The position numbers and the translations under genes were made by a program. 64,000 nt of DNA from JAJPKK01 sp963802745 (lineage in GTDB: Bacteria > Pseudomonadota > Alphaproteobacteria > Rhizobiales > Xanthobacteraceae). The notes under the pieces are model-generated. The model saw only the letters and a list, made by a program, of their open reading frames with translations, made no database searches and was not told the origin of the DNA. This document shows positions 54,845 through 63,261 of this stretch, one piece after another; the stretch's first letter is position 1; the number at the start of each line of letters is the position of its first letter. The DNA lies in NCBI GenBank assembly GCA_963802745.1, contig CAWDKL010000071.1, forward strand, positions 186,001 through 250,000. Direction: 5' to 3'.

Positions 54845-55855
54845 CTATTGCCGCGGAATGTTGGCCGCCTTCACCAACGCCGTCGTGGCCGCGACATCCT
54901 CCCGGAAGAATTTGCCGAACTCGTCCACCGTCATCGGCATCGGCTCGAACCCAAGGGTCGCGAACCGCGCCTCCACCAGCGGCGTCTGCATGGCCTTTTG
55001 GGATTCCCGTGCGAGCTTTTCCGCGATGTCGCGCGGGGTCTTCGCCGGCAGGTAGAGCGCGACATAGAACGGATAGATCGAATCGGCGCCCAATCCGGCT
55101 TCGATCGTGGTCGGCACCTGCGGCATCATGGCGACCCGCTTCGGTGTGCTGACGGCGAGCGCCACCAGCTGCCCGTCGCGAATGAGGGAAAGCGTCGTCG
55201 CGAACGGCTGTTCGGTGAATTGGACGCGTCCGGCGATGACCTCCGTGATGGCGTCGGAGGCGCCCTTGAAGGCGATGTGCTGCGCCGCAAATCCGGCGCT
55301 CAAACGCAACCGCTCCAGGGCGAAATGCGAGGCCGAGCCGATGCCGGCCGAGGCGTAATTCAGGGCGCCGGGCCTGGCCTTGGCGGCGGCGACCAAATCG
55401 CCGAGCGTCTTGTAGCCCTGCGACGGCGACGCCACCACGGCGAGCGGCTGCTGGCCGAGCCCGATGACGGGAAGGAAATCAGTCGCCGTGTCGTAGGGGA
55501 GCTTTGCGTAGAGGGCGTTGGCGATCGCCAGCGCCCCGTAGGCCAGGATGGTGTAGCCGTCCGGCCGGGCTTTCGCCACCACATTGGCGCCGATGGTTCC
55601 GCCCGCCCCGGGGCGATTTTCGACGATCACGTTCTGGCCGACCTGTTTGGCCACCTGGTCCATGACCAGCCGCGTGATCACATCGGATGCGCTTCCCGCC
55701 CCGAGCGGCACGATGACGCTGATGTTTCGCGTCGGCCACTCTTGGGCCAAAGCCGGCCGCAACGGCATAGCCGCGATGGCCACCCAGGCGGCCAACAGAT
55801 AGCCGCTCCTGCGTGCGCCCGCCCGGCGATCGTACCGGCGATCGTGCCCCTTCAT
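54845..55855 (-). CDS. Tripartite tricarboxylate transporter substrate-binding protein (TctC/Bug family)
   Basis: The 336-residue periplasmic protein has a signal segment (YLLAAWVAIAAMPLRPALAQ), then EWPTRNISVIVPLGAGSASD, VIVENRPGAGGTIGANVVAK, DGYTILAYGALAIANALY and FAAQHIAFKGASDAITEVIA, the standard Bug order. Such proteins bind carboxylates; most are orphans without TctA/TctB nearby, as here. The amidohydrolase downstream could act on the same compound. Confidence 0.87.
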   Translation of the reverse strand: MKGHDRRYDRRAGARRSGYLLAAWVAIAAMPLRPALAQEWPTRNISVIVPLGAGSASDVITRLVMDQVAKQVGQNVIVENRPGAGGTIGANVVAKARPDGYTILAYGALAIANALYAKLPYDTATDFLPVIGLGQQPLAVVASPSQGYKTLGDLVAAAKARPGALNYASAGIGSASHFALERLRLSAGFAAQHIAFKGASDAITEVIAGRVQFTEQPFATTLSLIRDGQLVALAVSTPKRVAMMPQVPTTIEAGLGADSIYPFYVALYLPAKTPRDIAEKLARESQKAMQTPLVEARFATLGFEPMPMTVDEFGKFFREDVAATTALVKAANIPRQ

Positions 55856-56395
55856 GGTTGCCTCCCCGGCGCATCGCCGATGTCATGGCCGGCATGACGG
55901 CGGCAAGGCGAAATGTGTCTTCGCGGCGACGGACAAGCCATCCGACCAAAGCCGATCGAACCGGCCCGCAGCCGCGCTCCCTGTTGGGCAAATAGACCAT
56001 AGGCGACACAGTATGTCACCGGCCAAGTTCGGCTCCCGAATGCGGCGCATGCGATGCGACCTCCGGCAGCAAATCAAAATGGCCGGTTTGTTCTCGGGTT
56101 GAAGACCCGGCCGGTTTGAAGGCGGTGGACACCCCGGCCGGATTGGTGATGTCAGGCCCCGTTCCGGTCGCGTCGAATCATCGCCTCGGTGTCATGCCGC
56201 GCTTGTCGCCGGCATCCACGTCTTCCTTGCTGCGGTTGATACAGACGCAGATGGCCGGGACTTCGCCCGGCCATGACTTCCAGTTGCCCCGAGGTGACCG
56301 CAATCCGGGAAGTTTAAGTCGCGCGCGCCCGTAATCGCGGTTCGGTGGTGTCTTGCACCACCGCGGTCCGGCAATACGAACCGCCGATTCGCAAA
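55856..56395. other. No recognisable gene
   Basis: Between the Bug-type gene and the next secreted protein no coding sequence or structured repeat is supported. Confidence 0.4.
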
Positions 56396-57208
56396 CTACT
56401 GCCCGCCCCCGTACCCGGCGATTTTCCAAGCCCCCGCATCGTTGCGATAGCAGAGCTGTTCGTCAAAGAGCGGCGAAACCGCATCGAAAGCGACAAATCC
56501 GACTTTGCCTGCCGGGGTCAGGATGCGCAAGAATTCCGGAGGCTTCGCCCCCGGGGCGGGCGGATCGGACAGCACGCGCACAACGAACATGCCGAGCCGC
56601 TCGATGACCGGCGCGGTGGCGGATCCGGCATCGTGCACCTCGACGCCGGGCTTTCCCGTATAACCCCAGTCGTCCGGGGTGGTGCCGGTGCGCTTGACGA
56701 GCTGTTGGAGGGCTTTGGCGTCGAAGACGGGGGTCGCCGGGGCGCACATCACGCCCTTGTGGTTGGGAAACGGTTCCGCCGTAGTCTCATCGGCGGCTTC
56801 GGTGAGCAGCTCCCACCCAGGGGCACCTTCCGCGTCCAGGCCGATGGCCGCGGCCAGGTTGTCGATGCCGGGTTTCTTTTTGTTGGCCTTGTCGCCCCGC
56901 TCCGTAATCCAGAAGAAATCACCGGTGACGAGGCGGGCCAGCGCCGCACGATCCTTCTTGGCCGCGATCGCGGCCAACTGCTTGCGGAAGGCTTCAAATC
57001 CCGCATCCGCGTACGGCTTGGGCAAGGTAACGGCGATGGGCGCGTAGGGCTTGAGCTGCGCGGCGCTCGGCGTTTGCTGGCTCGGTGGCGGCGCTTGCGG
57101 CGGACGTTGCTGTTGCGCCGCGGCAGGCGAAGCCGCCGTAATCGCGGCGATGATCGCCACCGCCGTTAACGCGAAGCCTGGCGAAACCGGTTTGTAAATC
57201 TTGGACAT
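56396..57208 (-). CDS. Secreted protein of unknown function
   Basis: ATG 57208 begins the 270-residue protein: MSKIYKPVSPGFALTAVAII, then a signal peptide (AAITAASPAAAQQQ) and a Pro/Gln-rich linker (RPPQAPPPSQQTPSA). The mature domain has YADAGFEAFRKQLAAIAAKK, LARLVTGDFFWITERGD, VIERLGMFVVRVL and TPAGKVGFVAFDAVSPLFDE and ends DAGAWKIAGYGGGQ. The end resembles SH3-like bacterial domains (VxFVxxxxVxPLxxxxLCY). Function unknown. A longer start at 57370 is rejected because the extra residues precede the signal peptide. Confidence 0.75.
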   Translation of the reverse strand: MSKIYKPVSPGFALTAVAIIAAITAASPAAAQQQRPPQAPPPSQQTPSAAQLKPYAPIAVTLPKPYADAGFEAFRKQLAAIAAKKDRAALARLVTGDFFWITERGDKANKKKPGIDNLAAAIGLDAEGAPGWELLTEAADETTAEPFPNHKGVMCAPATPVFDAKALQQLVKRTGTTPDDWGYTGKPGVEVHDAGSATAPVIERLGMFVVRVLSDPPAPGAKPPEFLRILTPAGKVGFVAFDAVSPLFDEQLCYRNDAGAWKIAGYGGGQ

Positions 57209-57428
57209 GCGTGTCTCCCGTTGGGGCGAAGGACAATGGTTCTGCCACCATTCGTTCCGCATGCCCCGCAGCAAGTTCACGGGATAAATACCAGGCCGGG
57301 CGAATTCATGACCGGCGGGGCGTCGCAACAGATTTAGCCTGCGGCCGTCCGCCGCAGAGCCCGCAAGCATGCGCCACGGCCAGCGCTTCGGCGCCCAGCA
57401 GGAATTTCACGCACTCGCGCACCGCCTG

Positions 57429-58802
57429 TCAGCGGCCGTCCGGGGTGCGCACGCCGATCCAAGCGTCGCGGATTTGCTGATAGTGAACGACCGGATCGTA
57501 CAGCGGGATCTTGATCCCGAGTTTCGGCAAATTCAGCTCTCCGACCGCCGACAGCACCGAGTATGACGCAACCACGCGGTCGTGCTGCGCCTGAACGGCC
57601 GCGGTACGGGCCGTAACCAGATCCTGTTGCGCGTTCAGCACGTCGAGCGTCGTGCGCTGGCCGACGCGCGCTTCCTCGCGGACACCGTCGAGCGCGATCT
57701 CGGCTGCGGCAACCTGCGCCTGGGTGGCAAGGATTTGCGCCTTGGCGGCGTCAAGCTGCCCCCAGAACGTCACCACATTGGCCTGAGCCTGGTCGCGGGC
57801 GGTATCAAGGTCGATGCGCTTTTGGCCGACCGTTTCCTTCGCTTGCCGAATCTGCGAATATTCCGCCCCCCCTTGATAAAGCGGTATCGTCAACTGTCCT
57901 TGGAGGAAGGCGTTGAACTGCTGCAAGTTGCTGGTATTATTCACCTCCCAGAACTGCTGAACGGTGCCGACCAGATTGGCCTTTGGATAAAGCGTACCCT
58001 CGTTGATTTTGACCTGCAATACCGCGGCGTCGATGCCGAACATGGCCACGCCGACGCTTGGATGCCGGGCGCGGGCGATCTCGATGGCATCGATGATCCG
58101 GCGCGGCAGCAGACGATCGACCGGCGAGGCGATTTGTAAATTGCCCGGTTCGACCCCGATAACCTGCCGGTAGGTCGCTCGCGACCTCACATAGACCGCC
58201 TCGGCACTCAGCACGGTGGCCCGGCCCTGGGCCAAGCGCGTTTCCGCCTGCGCAACGTCGGTCCGCGTCACCTCGCCGACGATGAAACGGTCGCGGGTTT
58301 GCCGCAATTGCTCTTGCAGAACCTCGACATTGCGGCGCTGCAATTCAAGCAATGCACCATTTTGCAATAAATCCATATAGGCGGTGGCGGCATTCAGCAA
58401 AATCGTTTGCTCGGCCACGCGCAGTGTTTCGCGCGCGGCGGAAGTGTTGGATTCGGCCTGCCGCACCCGGTTGGCGGTCTGAAAGCCGTTGAAAACCGAT
58501 TGCGTTCCGGTGACCCCGATGGAGCTCGGATTGTAGCCGTAGCCGAGTCGCGGATAGTCCGGCCCGCCCTTGGAGGGCACCGGAACTTTAGCGACTTGGC
58601 TGGTATATTCCTGCGCGACGGTGCCGGTCACGCTGACTGTTGGCCGATACCCAGATAGCGCCTGCGGAATGGTTTCGTCGGTCTCCCGCACCACGGCGCG
58701 CTGAGAGTTCAGCTGAGGATTGGTACGATAGGCGTTCGTGAGCGCGAACTCCATGGTGTCGGCATTGGGCTGGCCGATCCCCATGATGTAGAACGCCAAC
58801 AT
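57429..58802 (-). CDS. tolC: TolC-family outer-membrane efflux protein
   Basis: The ~457-residue protein has the TolC coiled-coil/barrel repeats: MEFALTNAYRTNPQLNSQRA, RAVVRETDETIPQALSGYRP, LNAATAYMDLLQNGALLELQ, QEQLRQTRDRFIVGEVTRTD and VGQRTTLDVLNAQQDLVTAR. It exports type I secretion substrates and drugs with an MFP/ABC partner. ATG 58802 is chosen since MLAFYIMGIGQPNADT looks like a short signal; a longer reading to 59003 is less likely. It lies after pcm on the same strand, an arrangement usual in alphaproteobacteria. Confidence 0.88.
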   Translation of the reverse strand: MLAFYIMGIGQPNADTMEFALTNAYRTNPQLNSQRAVVRETDETIPQALSGYRPTVSVTGTVAQEYTSQVAKVPVPSKGGPDYPRLGYGYNPSSIGVTGTQSVFNGFQTANRVRQAESNTSAARETLRVAEQTILLNAATAYMDLLQNGALLELQRRNVEVLQEQLRQTRDRFIVGEVTRTDVAQAETRLAQGRATVLSAEAVYVRSRATYRQVIGVEPGNLQIASPVDRLLPRRIIDAIEIARARHPSVGVAMFGIDAAVLQVKINEGTLYPKANLVGTVQQFWEVNNTSNLQQFNAFLQGQLTIPLYQGGAEYSQIRQAKETVGQKRIDLDTARDQAQANVVTFWGQLDAAKAQILATQAQVAAAEIALDGVREEARVGQRTTLDVLNAQQDLVTARTAAVQAQHDRVVASYSVLSAVGELNLPKLGIKIPLYDPVVHYQQIRDAWIGVRTPDGR

Positions 58803-59053
58803 GGCACCGCCCAGCCCTACCGAATGTCGTTTACGGTCGTTCCCCAAGGCAGCCCCACCACGTTTATACCGTGCAAATCGCACGCCCCGACTAGCAATAC
58901 GCCATCTTATCGATTCCGACGCAACTGAGGTCACGAACAAACCGCCTCTAACTACCAATGCGGAATTGGGAAAGTCGCTAACTGGAGCAAAACTGCAACA
59001 CATTTCTCGAGCCCCAACGGTCTACGCCGATCGACAAGCCGCGCCGCGCCGTG

Positions 59054-59725
59054 TCAAAAAACGAAGGCTGGCGAATCGGCAAAGCCAGGCAGCAGCGGCG
59101 CGGCCGCGTCGAACAGGAACTGGCCGCAGGTATTTCGGGTGCCGGGTCCAAACAGCGTCGCCTTGCAACTCGGCCCCGACCCCACCACCGTGACGAGACG
59201 CCCATGCGGGGACAATTGCCCGCGCAGGACCTCGGGCACAAACTCGACCCCCCCATCGATCAGGATCACGTCATAGGGAGCCGAACCGGGCACACCGCCG
59301 GTGAGCGGACCGTCCACGATGGTGATTTTGCCGCCGTCAAGCGTGGGCAGGATCGACCGGGCCTGGGCTAGGAGCGCCGTGTCTTGTTCGAGCGCTACCA
59401 CCGACGCGGCCAAACGGACCAGGATCGCGGCCGAATACCCGGTGCCGGCCCCCACCACCAGCACCCGATCGTGTGGTGCCGGATCGGCGGCCTGGATCAG
59501 CTTCGCCAATACCATCGGTTTGACGAGGTAGCGCGCCGGACTAGCCGCCGAAGCTTCGGTCAGCTGCACATCGCGATCGAGATACGCCAACCCGGTGCGA
59601 TTTTCCGGCACGAAGGCCTCGCGGGGAATTTCGAGCATCGCGGCGATCAGCCGGAGATCCGTCACATCATTGGTGCGCACCTGACCATCCACCATGGCCC
59701 GGCGTGCCGTCCGATAATCCACCAT
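59054..59725 (-). CDS. pcm: Protein-L-isoaspartate O-methyltransferase family
   Basis: The ~223-residue protein starts at ATG 59725 (MVDYRTARRAMVDGQVRTND) and has FVPENRTGLAYLDRDVQLTE, PMVLAKLIQAADPAPHDRVL, VVGAGTGYSAAILVRLAASV (SAM motif I) and YDVILIDGGVEFVPEVLRGQ. This is the short PCMT-like type found beside tolC. The PQ-x-VP substrate loop of true repair PCMTs is shortened, so the exact substrate is uncertain. Confidence 0.87.
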   Translation of the reverse strand: MVDYRTARRAMVDGQVRTNDVTDLRLIAAMLEIPREAFVPENRTGLAYLDRDVQLTEASAASPARYLVKPMVLAKLIQAADPAPHDRVLVVGAGTGYSAAILVRLAASVVALEQDTALLAQARSILPTLDGGKITIVDGPLTGGVPGSAPYDVILIDGGVEFVPEVLRGQLSPHGRLVTVVGSGPSCKATLFGPGTRNTCGQFLFDAAAPLLPGFADSPAFVF

Positions 59726-59895
59726 GTCCGCCTCCTGCACCGCGTTTTCCGGGAACATCACCCGCCGCCAACCGCAGCAGGCTTTTGGGACAAGGTCATC
59801 GGCTAGGCAAGCCGCCTGCCGGAGCGCACCTAGCCATCTGGCTAGTTGTTCGCCGCGTTACCCAAACCCACCTTCGTGACACAACGGAGGCAACC

Positions 59896-60843
59896 ATGAC
59901 CGACCCCATGCCCACAGCCGCGGCTTCGTCCGCGCCATCACAATTTCCACCCGCCTTGCGGCTTTCCCATGACCTCGCCGGAATCGTCGATGCCGCGGCC
60001 GCATCGATCGTGGCGGTGCGCGGCGGCGGCCGCCGCCCGTCGAGCGGCATCATATGGCAACCCGGAATCGTGGTTACCGCCGAGGAAACGGTGGAGCGCG
60101 ACGGCGATCTCGCCATCGTCCTGCCGGACGGGCGGCGCGTCGCCGCCGAACTTGCCGGACGGGATTCCTCGACCGATATCGCGGTGCTGCGTTTCGACGC
60201 TGCGGATGTGCCGACGATGAGCGGCTTTGCCGCCGCCCCGCATGCGATGGCTGTGCGCCCGGGCCATCTCGCCCTCGCGATCGGGCGCGCCGACGCCGAC
60301 CCGGTCGCAACCCTTGGCATGGTGTCGCGGGCGGGCGGAGCCTGGCACAGCAGCCATGGCGGACTGATCGATGCCCGGCTGGTGATCGATGCCCGGCTGC
60401 CGGGCAGCACCGAGGGCGGTGCGCTGGTCGCGGCGGATGGCGCCCTGATCGGCATGGCGGTGTTCGGACCGCGCCGGCGGGTCCTCGCGATCCCGGCGGC
60501 GACGCTCGCCCGCATGGTACCGCGTATCCGGGATAGCGGCCATGTCGGGCGCGGCTATCTCGGCGTGGGACTGCAGCGGGTCATGGTCCCGGCAACGGCC
60601 GAAACCGAGGCGCGGCCGGCCGCGATCGTGGTGACCGTCGATCCGTCCGGACCGGCCCACGGCGCCGGCATCCTGCAAGGCGACATTATCCTTGCGCTTG
60701 GCGACACCCCGGTGACCGGCGTGCGCAGCTTGTACCAGCAGCTCGGTCCGGACGCCGTCGGGCGCTCCTTGGCGGTCGCGCTGATCCGGGCCGGGGCGCG
60801 CATGACGATCGAGGTCACCGTCACGGCCCGGCCGCGGACCTGA
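59896..60843 (+). CDS. Catalytically dead HtrA/DegP-like protein with PDZ domain
   Basis: The 315-residue protein starts at ATG 59896 behind CGGAGG. The trypsin-like fold is recognisable: IVDAAAASIVAVRGGGRRPS, PGIVVTAEETVERDGDLAIV (family VVTNxHVV; the His is now Glu), DSSTDIAVLRFDAADV (Asp kept) and LPGSTEGGALVAADGALIG (family GNSGGPL; the Ser is replaced). Two of three triad residues are gone. The PDZ (~residues 215-310) is intact: RGYLGVGLQRV, VDPSGPAHGAGILQGDIILA. A scaffold or sensor role is inferred. No signal peptide is seen. It heads the operon with the regulator and an active HtrA. Confidence 0.8.
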   Translation: MTDPMPTAAASSAPSQFPPALRLSHDLAGIVDAAAASIVAVRGGGRRPSSGIIWQPGIVVTAEETVERDGDLAIVLPDGRRVAAELAGRDSSTDIAVLRFDAADVPTMSGFAAAPHAMAVRPGHLALAIGRADADPVATLGMVSRAGGAWHSSHGGLIDARLVIDARLPGSTEGGALVAADGALIGMAVFGPRRRVLAIPAATLARMVPRIRDSGHVGRGYLGVGLQRVMVPATAETEARPAAIVVTVDPSGPAHGAGILQGDIILALGDTPVTGVRSLYQQLGPDAVGRSLAVALIRAGARMTIEVTVTARPRT

Positions 60844-60846
60844 GCG

Positions 60847-61506
60847 GTGACATTGCGGTCGCGACGCTTTGCGGGGCCGGTTCGCGTGGCGCTTTGTTTC
60901 GCGAACCGCAGTTTGCATGAACGCATCGCGGCGGCCTGTACCGAGATCGGGATTGCGGTGGCCGCTTCCGACGGGGCGATCGGGGGCGCCGGCATCGTCC
61001 TGACCGACCATGCGGCCGAAACCGGAACGCCGACCATCCTCATCGGGACGAGCCGAGAGGACAGCGCACGCGACGACTTGCGCGACGGCTGGAACGGCAT
61101 CGGCCCCGCCGATATTCGCGCGATCGTGCCCGACGACATCGAAACCGAAACGCTCGGCGCGGTCATTGAAGTCGTGGCGGCGGGGCTTATGGTGTTACCG
61201 CGCGCCTATGCCAAGTTCGCCGATACGGCCGAGCGCGAGACCGCGGACGCCGAGGAGCCGGCACGCGGCGCGATCGCAATGGAATATCCCGTAGCGGAGG
61301 AATTTCAGGCTGCCTTGTCGGCACGGGAGCATGAAGTGCTCGCCCTCCTCTGCGAAGGCGCATCGAATAAGGCGATCGCCCGCGCGCTCGGACTGTCGGT
61401 CCATACGGTCAAATTTCACCTGGCCTCGCTGACCGAAAAACTGGGCGCCAAAAATCGTTTTGAAGCCATCGCCATCGCGGTGCGCAACGGCCTGGTGATG
61501 GTGTGA
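60847..61506 (+). CDS. LuxR/NarL-type regulator with degenerate receiver
   Basis: The 219-residue protein begins at GTG 60847, 3 bp after the dead-HtrA stop. The C-terminal HTH is classic: LSAREHEVLALLCEGASNKA, IARALGLSVHTVKFHLASLT and EKLGAKNRFEAIAIAVRNGL. The N-terminal ~125 residues follow the receiver fold (VRVALCFANRSLHERIAAAC, GAGIVLTDHAAETGTPTILI, IEVVAAGLMVLPR) but lack the acidic pair (LCFA instead of L-D-D) and are shortened, so phosphorylation control is doubtful. It overlaps the next gene (GTGTGA), implying coupled translation. Confidence 0.83.
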   Translation: MTLRSRRFAGPVRVALCFANRSLHERIAAACTEIGIAVAASDGAIGGAGIVLTDHAAETGTPTILIGTSREDSARDDLRDGWNGIGPADIRAIVPDDIETETLGAVIEVVAAGLMVLPRAYAKFADTAERETADAEEPARGAIAMEYPVAEEFQAALSAREHEVLALLCEGASNKAIARALGLSVHTVKFHLASLTEKLGAKNRFEAIAIAVRNGLVMV

Positions 61507-62606
61507 TCCTCGCACGCGACCATATGGATGAGCCGCGGACTTTGAAAATGTCGCGGCCCAACCCATATCAGGGTTCGGTAACCCCCATGTATGACATCGC
61601 CCCCAGCGCTCCCCACGACGGTGAACCCGCCCCGGAAAACCGGGATGAAACGCGGCCGACCGCAGCCGACGCCGTCGCATCGCTCGACGCCTTGTCAACC
61701 GGCATCGCCGCCATCGTGGACCGGATCGGTCCGGCGGTGGTTCGCGTGGCTACGTCCCGCCGCAGCCAGCCCGGCGGCATCGGTTCGGGCGTCGTGATCT
61801 CGCCGGACGGGCTCGTGCTCACCAACAGCCACGTGATCCACGGCCACCGCGAGGTTCGCCTCACCGATACCGAGGGCCGCGTCATGGACGCGCGGCTGAT
61901 CGGCGAGGATCTCGACACCGACCTGGCGCTGTTGCGCGTCACCGCCGCCCGGCAGCTGACCGCGGCACCGGTCGGGGATTCGAAGCTGCTGCGCCGCGGC
62001 CAGATCGTGATCGCGATCGGCAATCCGCTGGGATTCGAATTCACCGTCACGACCGGCGTGGTTTCGGCACTCGGCCGTTCGCTGCGCGGTTCCAACGGCC
62101 GCCTGATCGATGACGTGGTCCAGACCGACGCAGCGCTGAACCCGGGAAATTCGGGCGGCCCGCTGGTGTTGACGCGCGGCGAGGTGGTGGGGATCAACAC
62201 CGCGGTGATCGCCGGCGCCCAAGGCATCTGCTTCGCGGTTGCCAGCAACACGGCGAAATTCGTGCTCGGCGAATTGATCCGCCACGGCCGGGTGCGGCGC
62301 GCTTTTATCGGCGTATCGGCGCAAACCGTGCCGGTGCCGCGCCGCTATGCCCTCGAATTCGGCCTGGAAAACCGGCTTGGCGCGCTGATCACCGGTATCG
62401 AGACCGATAGTCCCGCGGCCCTGGCCGGCCTCGTCACCCAGGACATCGTGGTCAAGCTCGACGGCGAAACCGTGACCGGCGTCGATGACCTCGTGCGCCT
62501 GCTCGACGGCTCGCGCCTCGATCGCGCGGTGGAATTGACCGTGCTGCGCTTCGGCCAGCGGCTGCACCTCACCGTACGACCAACCGAGCGCCGCGCCGCC
62601 GCGTGA
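61503..62606 (+). CDS. HtrA/DegP-type serine protease with PDZ domain
   Basis: The 367-residue protease has an intact triad: LTNSHVIHGHREVRL (His), LDTDLALLRVTAARQL (Asp) and LNPGNSGGPLVLTRGEV (Ser). The PDZ follows (RAFIGVSAQTVPVPRRYALE, LAGLVTQDIVVKLDG). The start is GTG 61503 overlapping the regulator stop; Met codons a little further (MDEPRTLKMSRPNP) are alternatives. There is no obvious signal peptide, so it may act in the cytoplasm or be exported by another route. It is the functional partner in the operon. Confidence 0.87.
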   Translation: MILARDHMDEPRTLKMSRPNPYQGSVTPMYDIAPSAPHDGEPAPENRDETRPTAADAVASLDALSTGIAAIVDRIGPAVVRVATSRRSQPGGIGSGVVISPDGLVLTNSHVIHGHREVRLTDTEGRVMDARLIGEDLDTDLALLRVTAARQLTAAPVGDSKLLRRGQIVIAIGNPLGFEFTVTTGVVSALGRSLRGSNGRLIDDVVQTDAALNPGNSGGPLVLTRGEVVGINTAVIAGAQGICFAVASNTAKFVLGELIRHGRVRRAFIGVSAQTVPVPRRYALEFGLENRLGALITGIETDSPAALAGLVTQDIVVKLDGETVTGVDDLVRLLDGSRLDRAVELTVLRFGQRLHLTVRPTERRAAA

Positions 62607-62615
62607 TCGGTTCAT

Positions 62616-63066
62616 TCGGCCCGGCGTGAGCGGGCGTTCCGCTACATCGCACCGGACGCCGCCGCGAACCTGCCTCCCCGATGTACATCAACACCAGGCC
62701 GCGCGAGGGTTGCACAGCGCCTTAGCGGGACGCCACTTTGTCCCCACCCGAGCCGCTCGAATATCTCGCAGATGATACCTCGCCGCTTGTGCTTCTTGTC
62801 CCGCAAGATTAGAAAGAAACTGCAAGCGGCTGTTGTTAGGCATCTTGAGCCGCTGCGGAAACCGCCGGAGCGTACCTAACAAACAGTTGTCGAGTTCCAG
62901 CCAAGGCCGCGAGCGGCGTTCACCGTGTCCAAACGAAAATCGGCGGCGTTGGCCAAACCATTGGGGGACGGGTTGGAAGCGATGCGGATTGCAGCGGTTG
63001 CTCATCGTGCGGTTGCACCCTGGCGGGCGTTGCCGTCTTGTGGCCGTGCGGCGAGGCGACCCCCCC
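62616..63066. other. No recognisable gene
   Basis: Both strands have readings without recognisable domains (e.g. a minus-strand one ending GTKWRPAKALCNPRAA). Nothing is supported. Confidence 0.35.
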
Positions 63067-63261
63067 ATGGATGATAGCGTCCGGTTGAACAAGTTGCAGG
63101 GCTCGGTCGGTGCGGCAAACGGCCGAATCAGCGGCAAGACCCGGCCGCTGCAGCCGCGGGCGCCTGCGGCCCAGCAGGTCGCCGCGGCGGACCCGGCCGT
63201 TTTGGTGGAACGGGCGCTCGCCATTCTGGCGGAGGAGATTGAAACGTGGCGGGCGCGCTAG
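63067..63261 (+). CDS. Small hypothetical protein
   Basis: The 64-residue reading starts at ATG 63067 (MDDSVRLNKLQGSVGAANGR, ISGKTRPLQPRAPAAQQVAA, ADPAVLVERALAILAEEIET). It ends with a likely helix and overlaps the cyclase start by 16 bp. Composition is plausible; no family known. It may be translationally coupled to the cyclase. Confidence 0.45.
   Translation: MDDSVRLNKLQGSVGAANGRISGKTRPLQPRAPAAQQVAAADPAVLVERALAILAEEIETWRAR

Noticed and set aside
54848..55897. A 349-residue plus-strand frame opposite the TctC/Bug gene
   Set aside because: Arg-rich shadow; the minus strand carries the signal peptide and Bug motifs.
61695..62615. A 306-residue minus-strand frame opposite the active HtrA
   Set aside because: Shadow of a gene with an intact catalytic triad.
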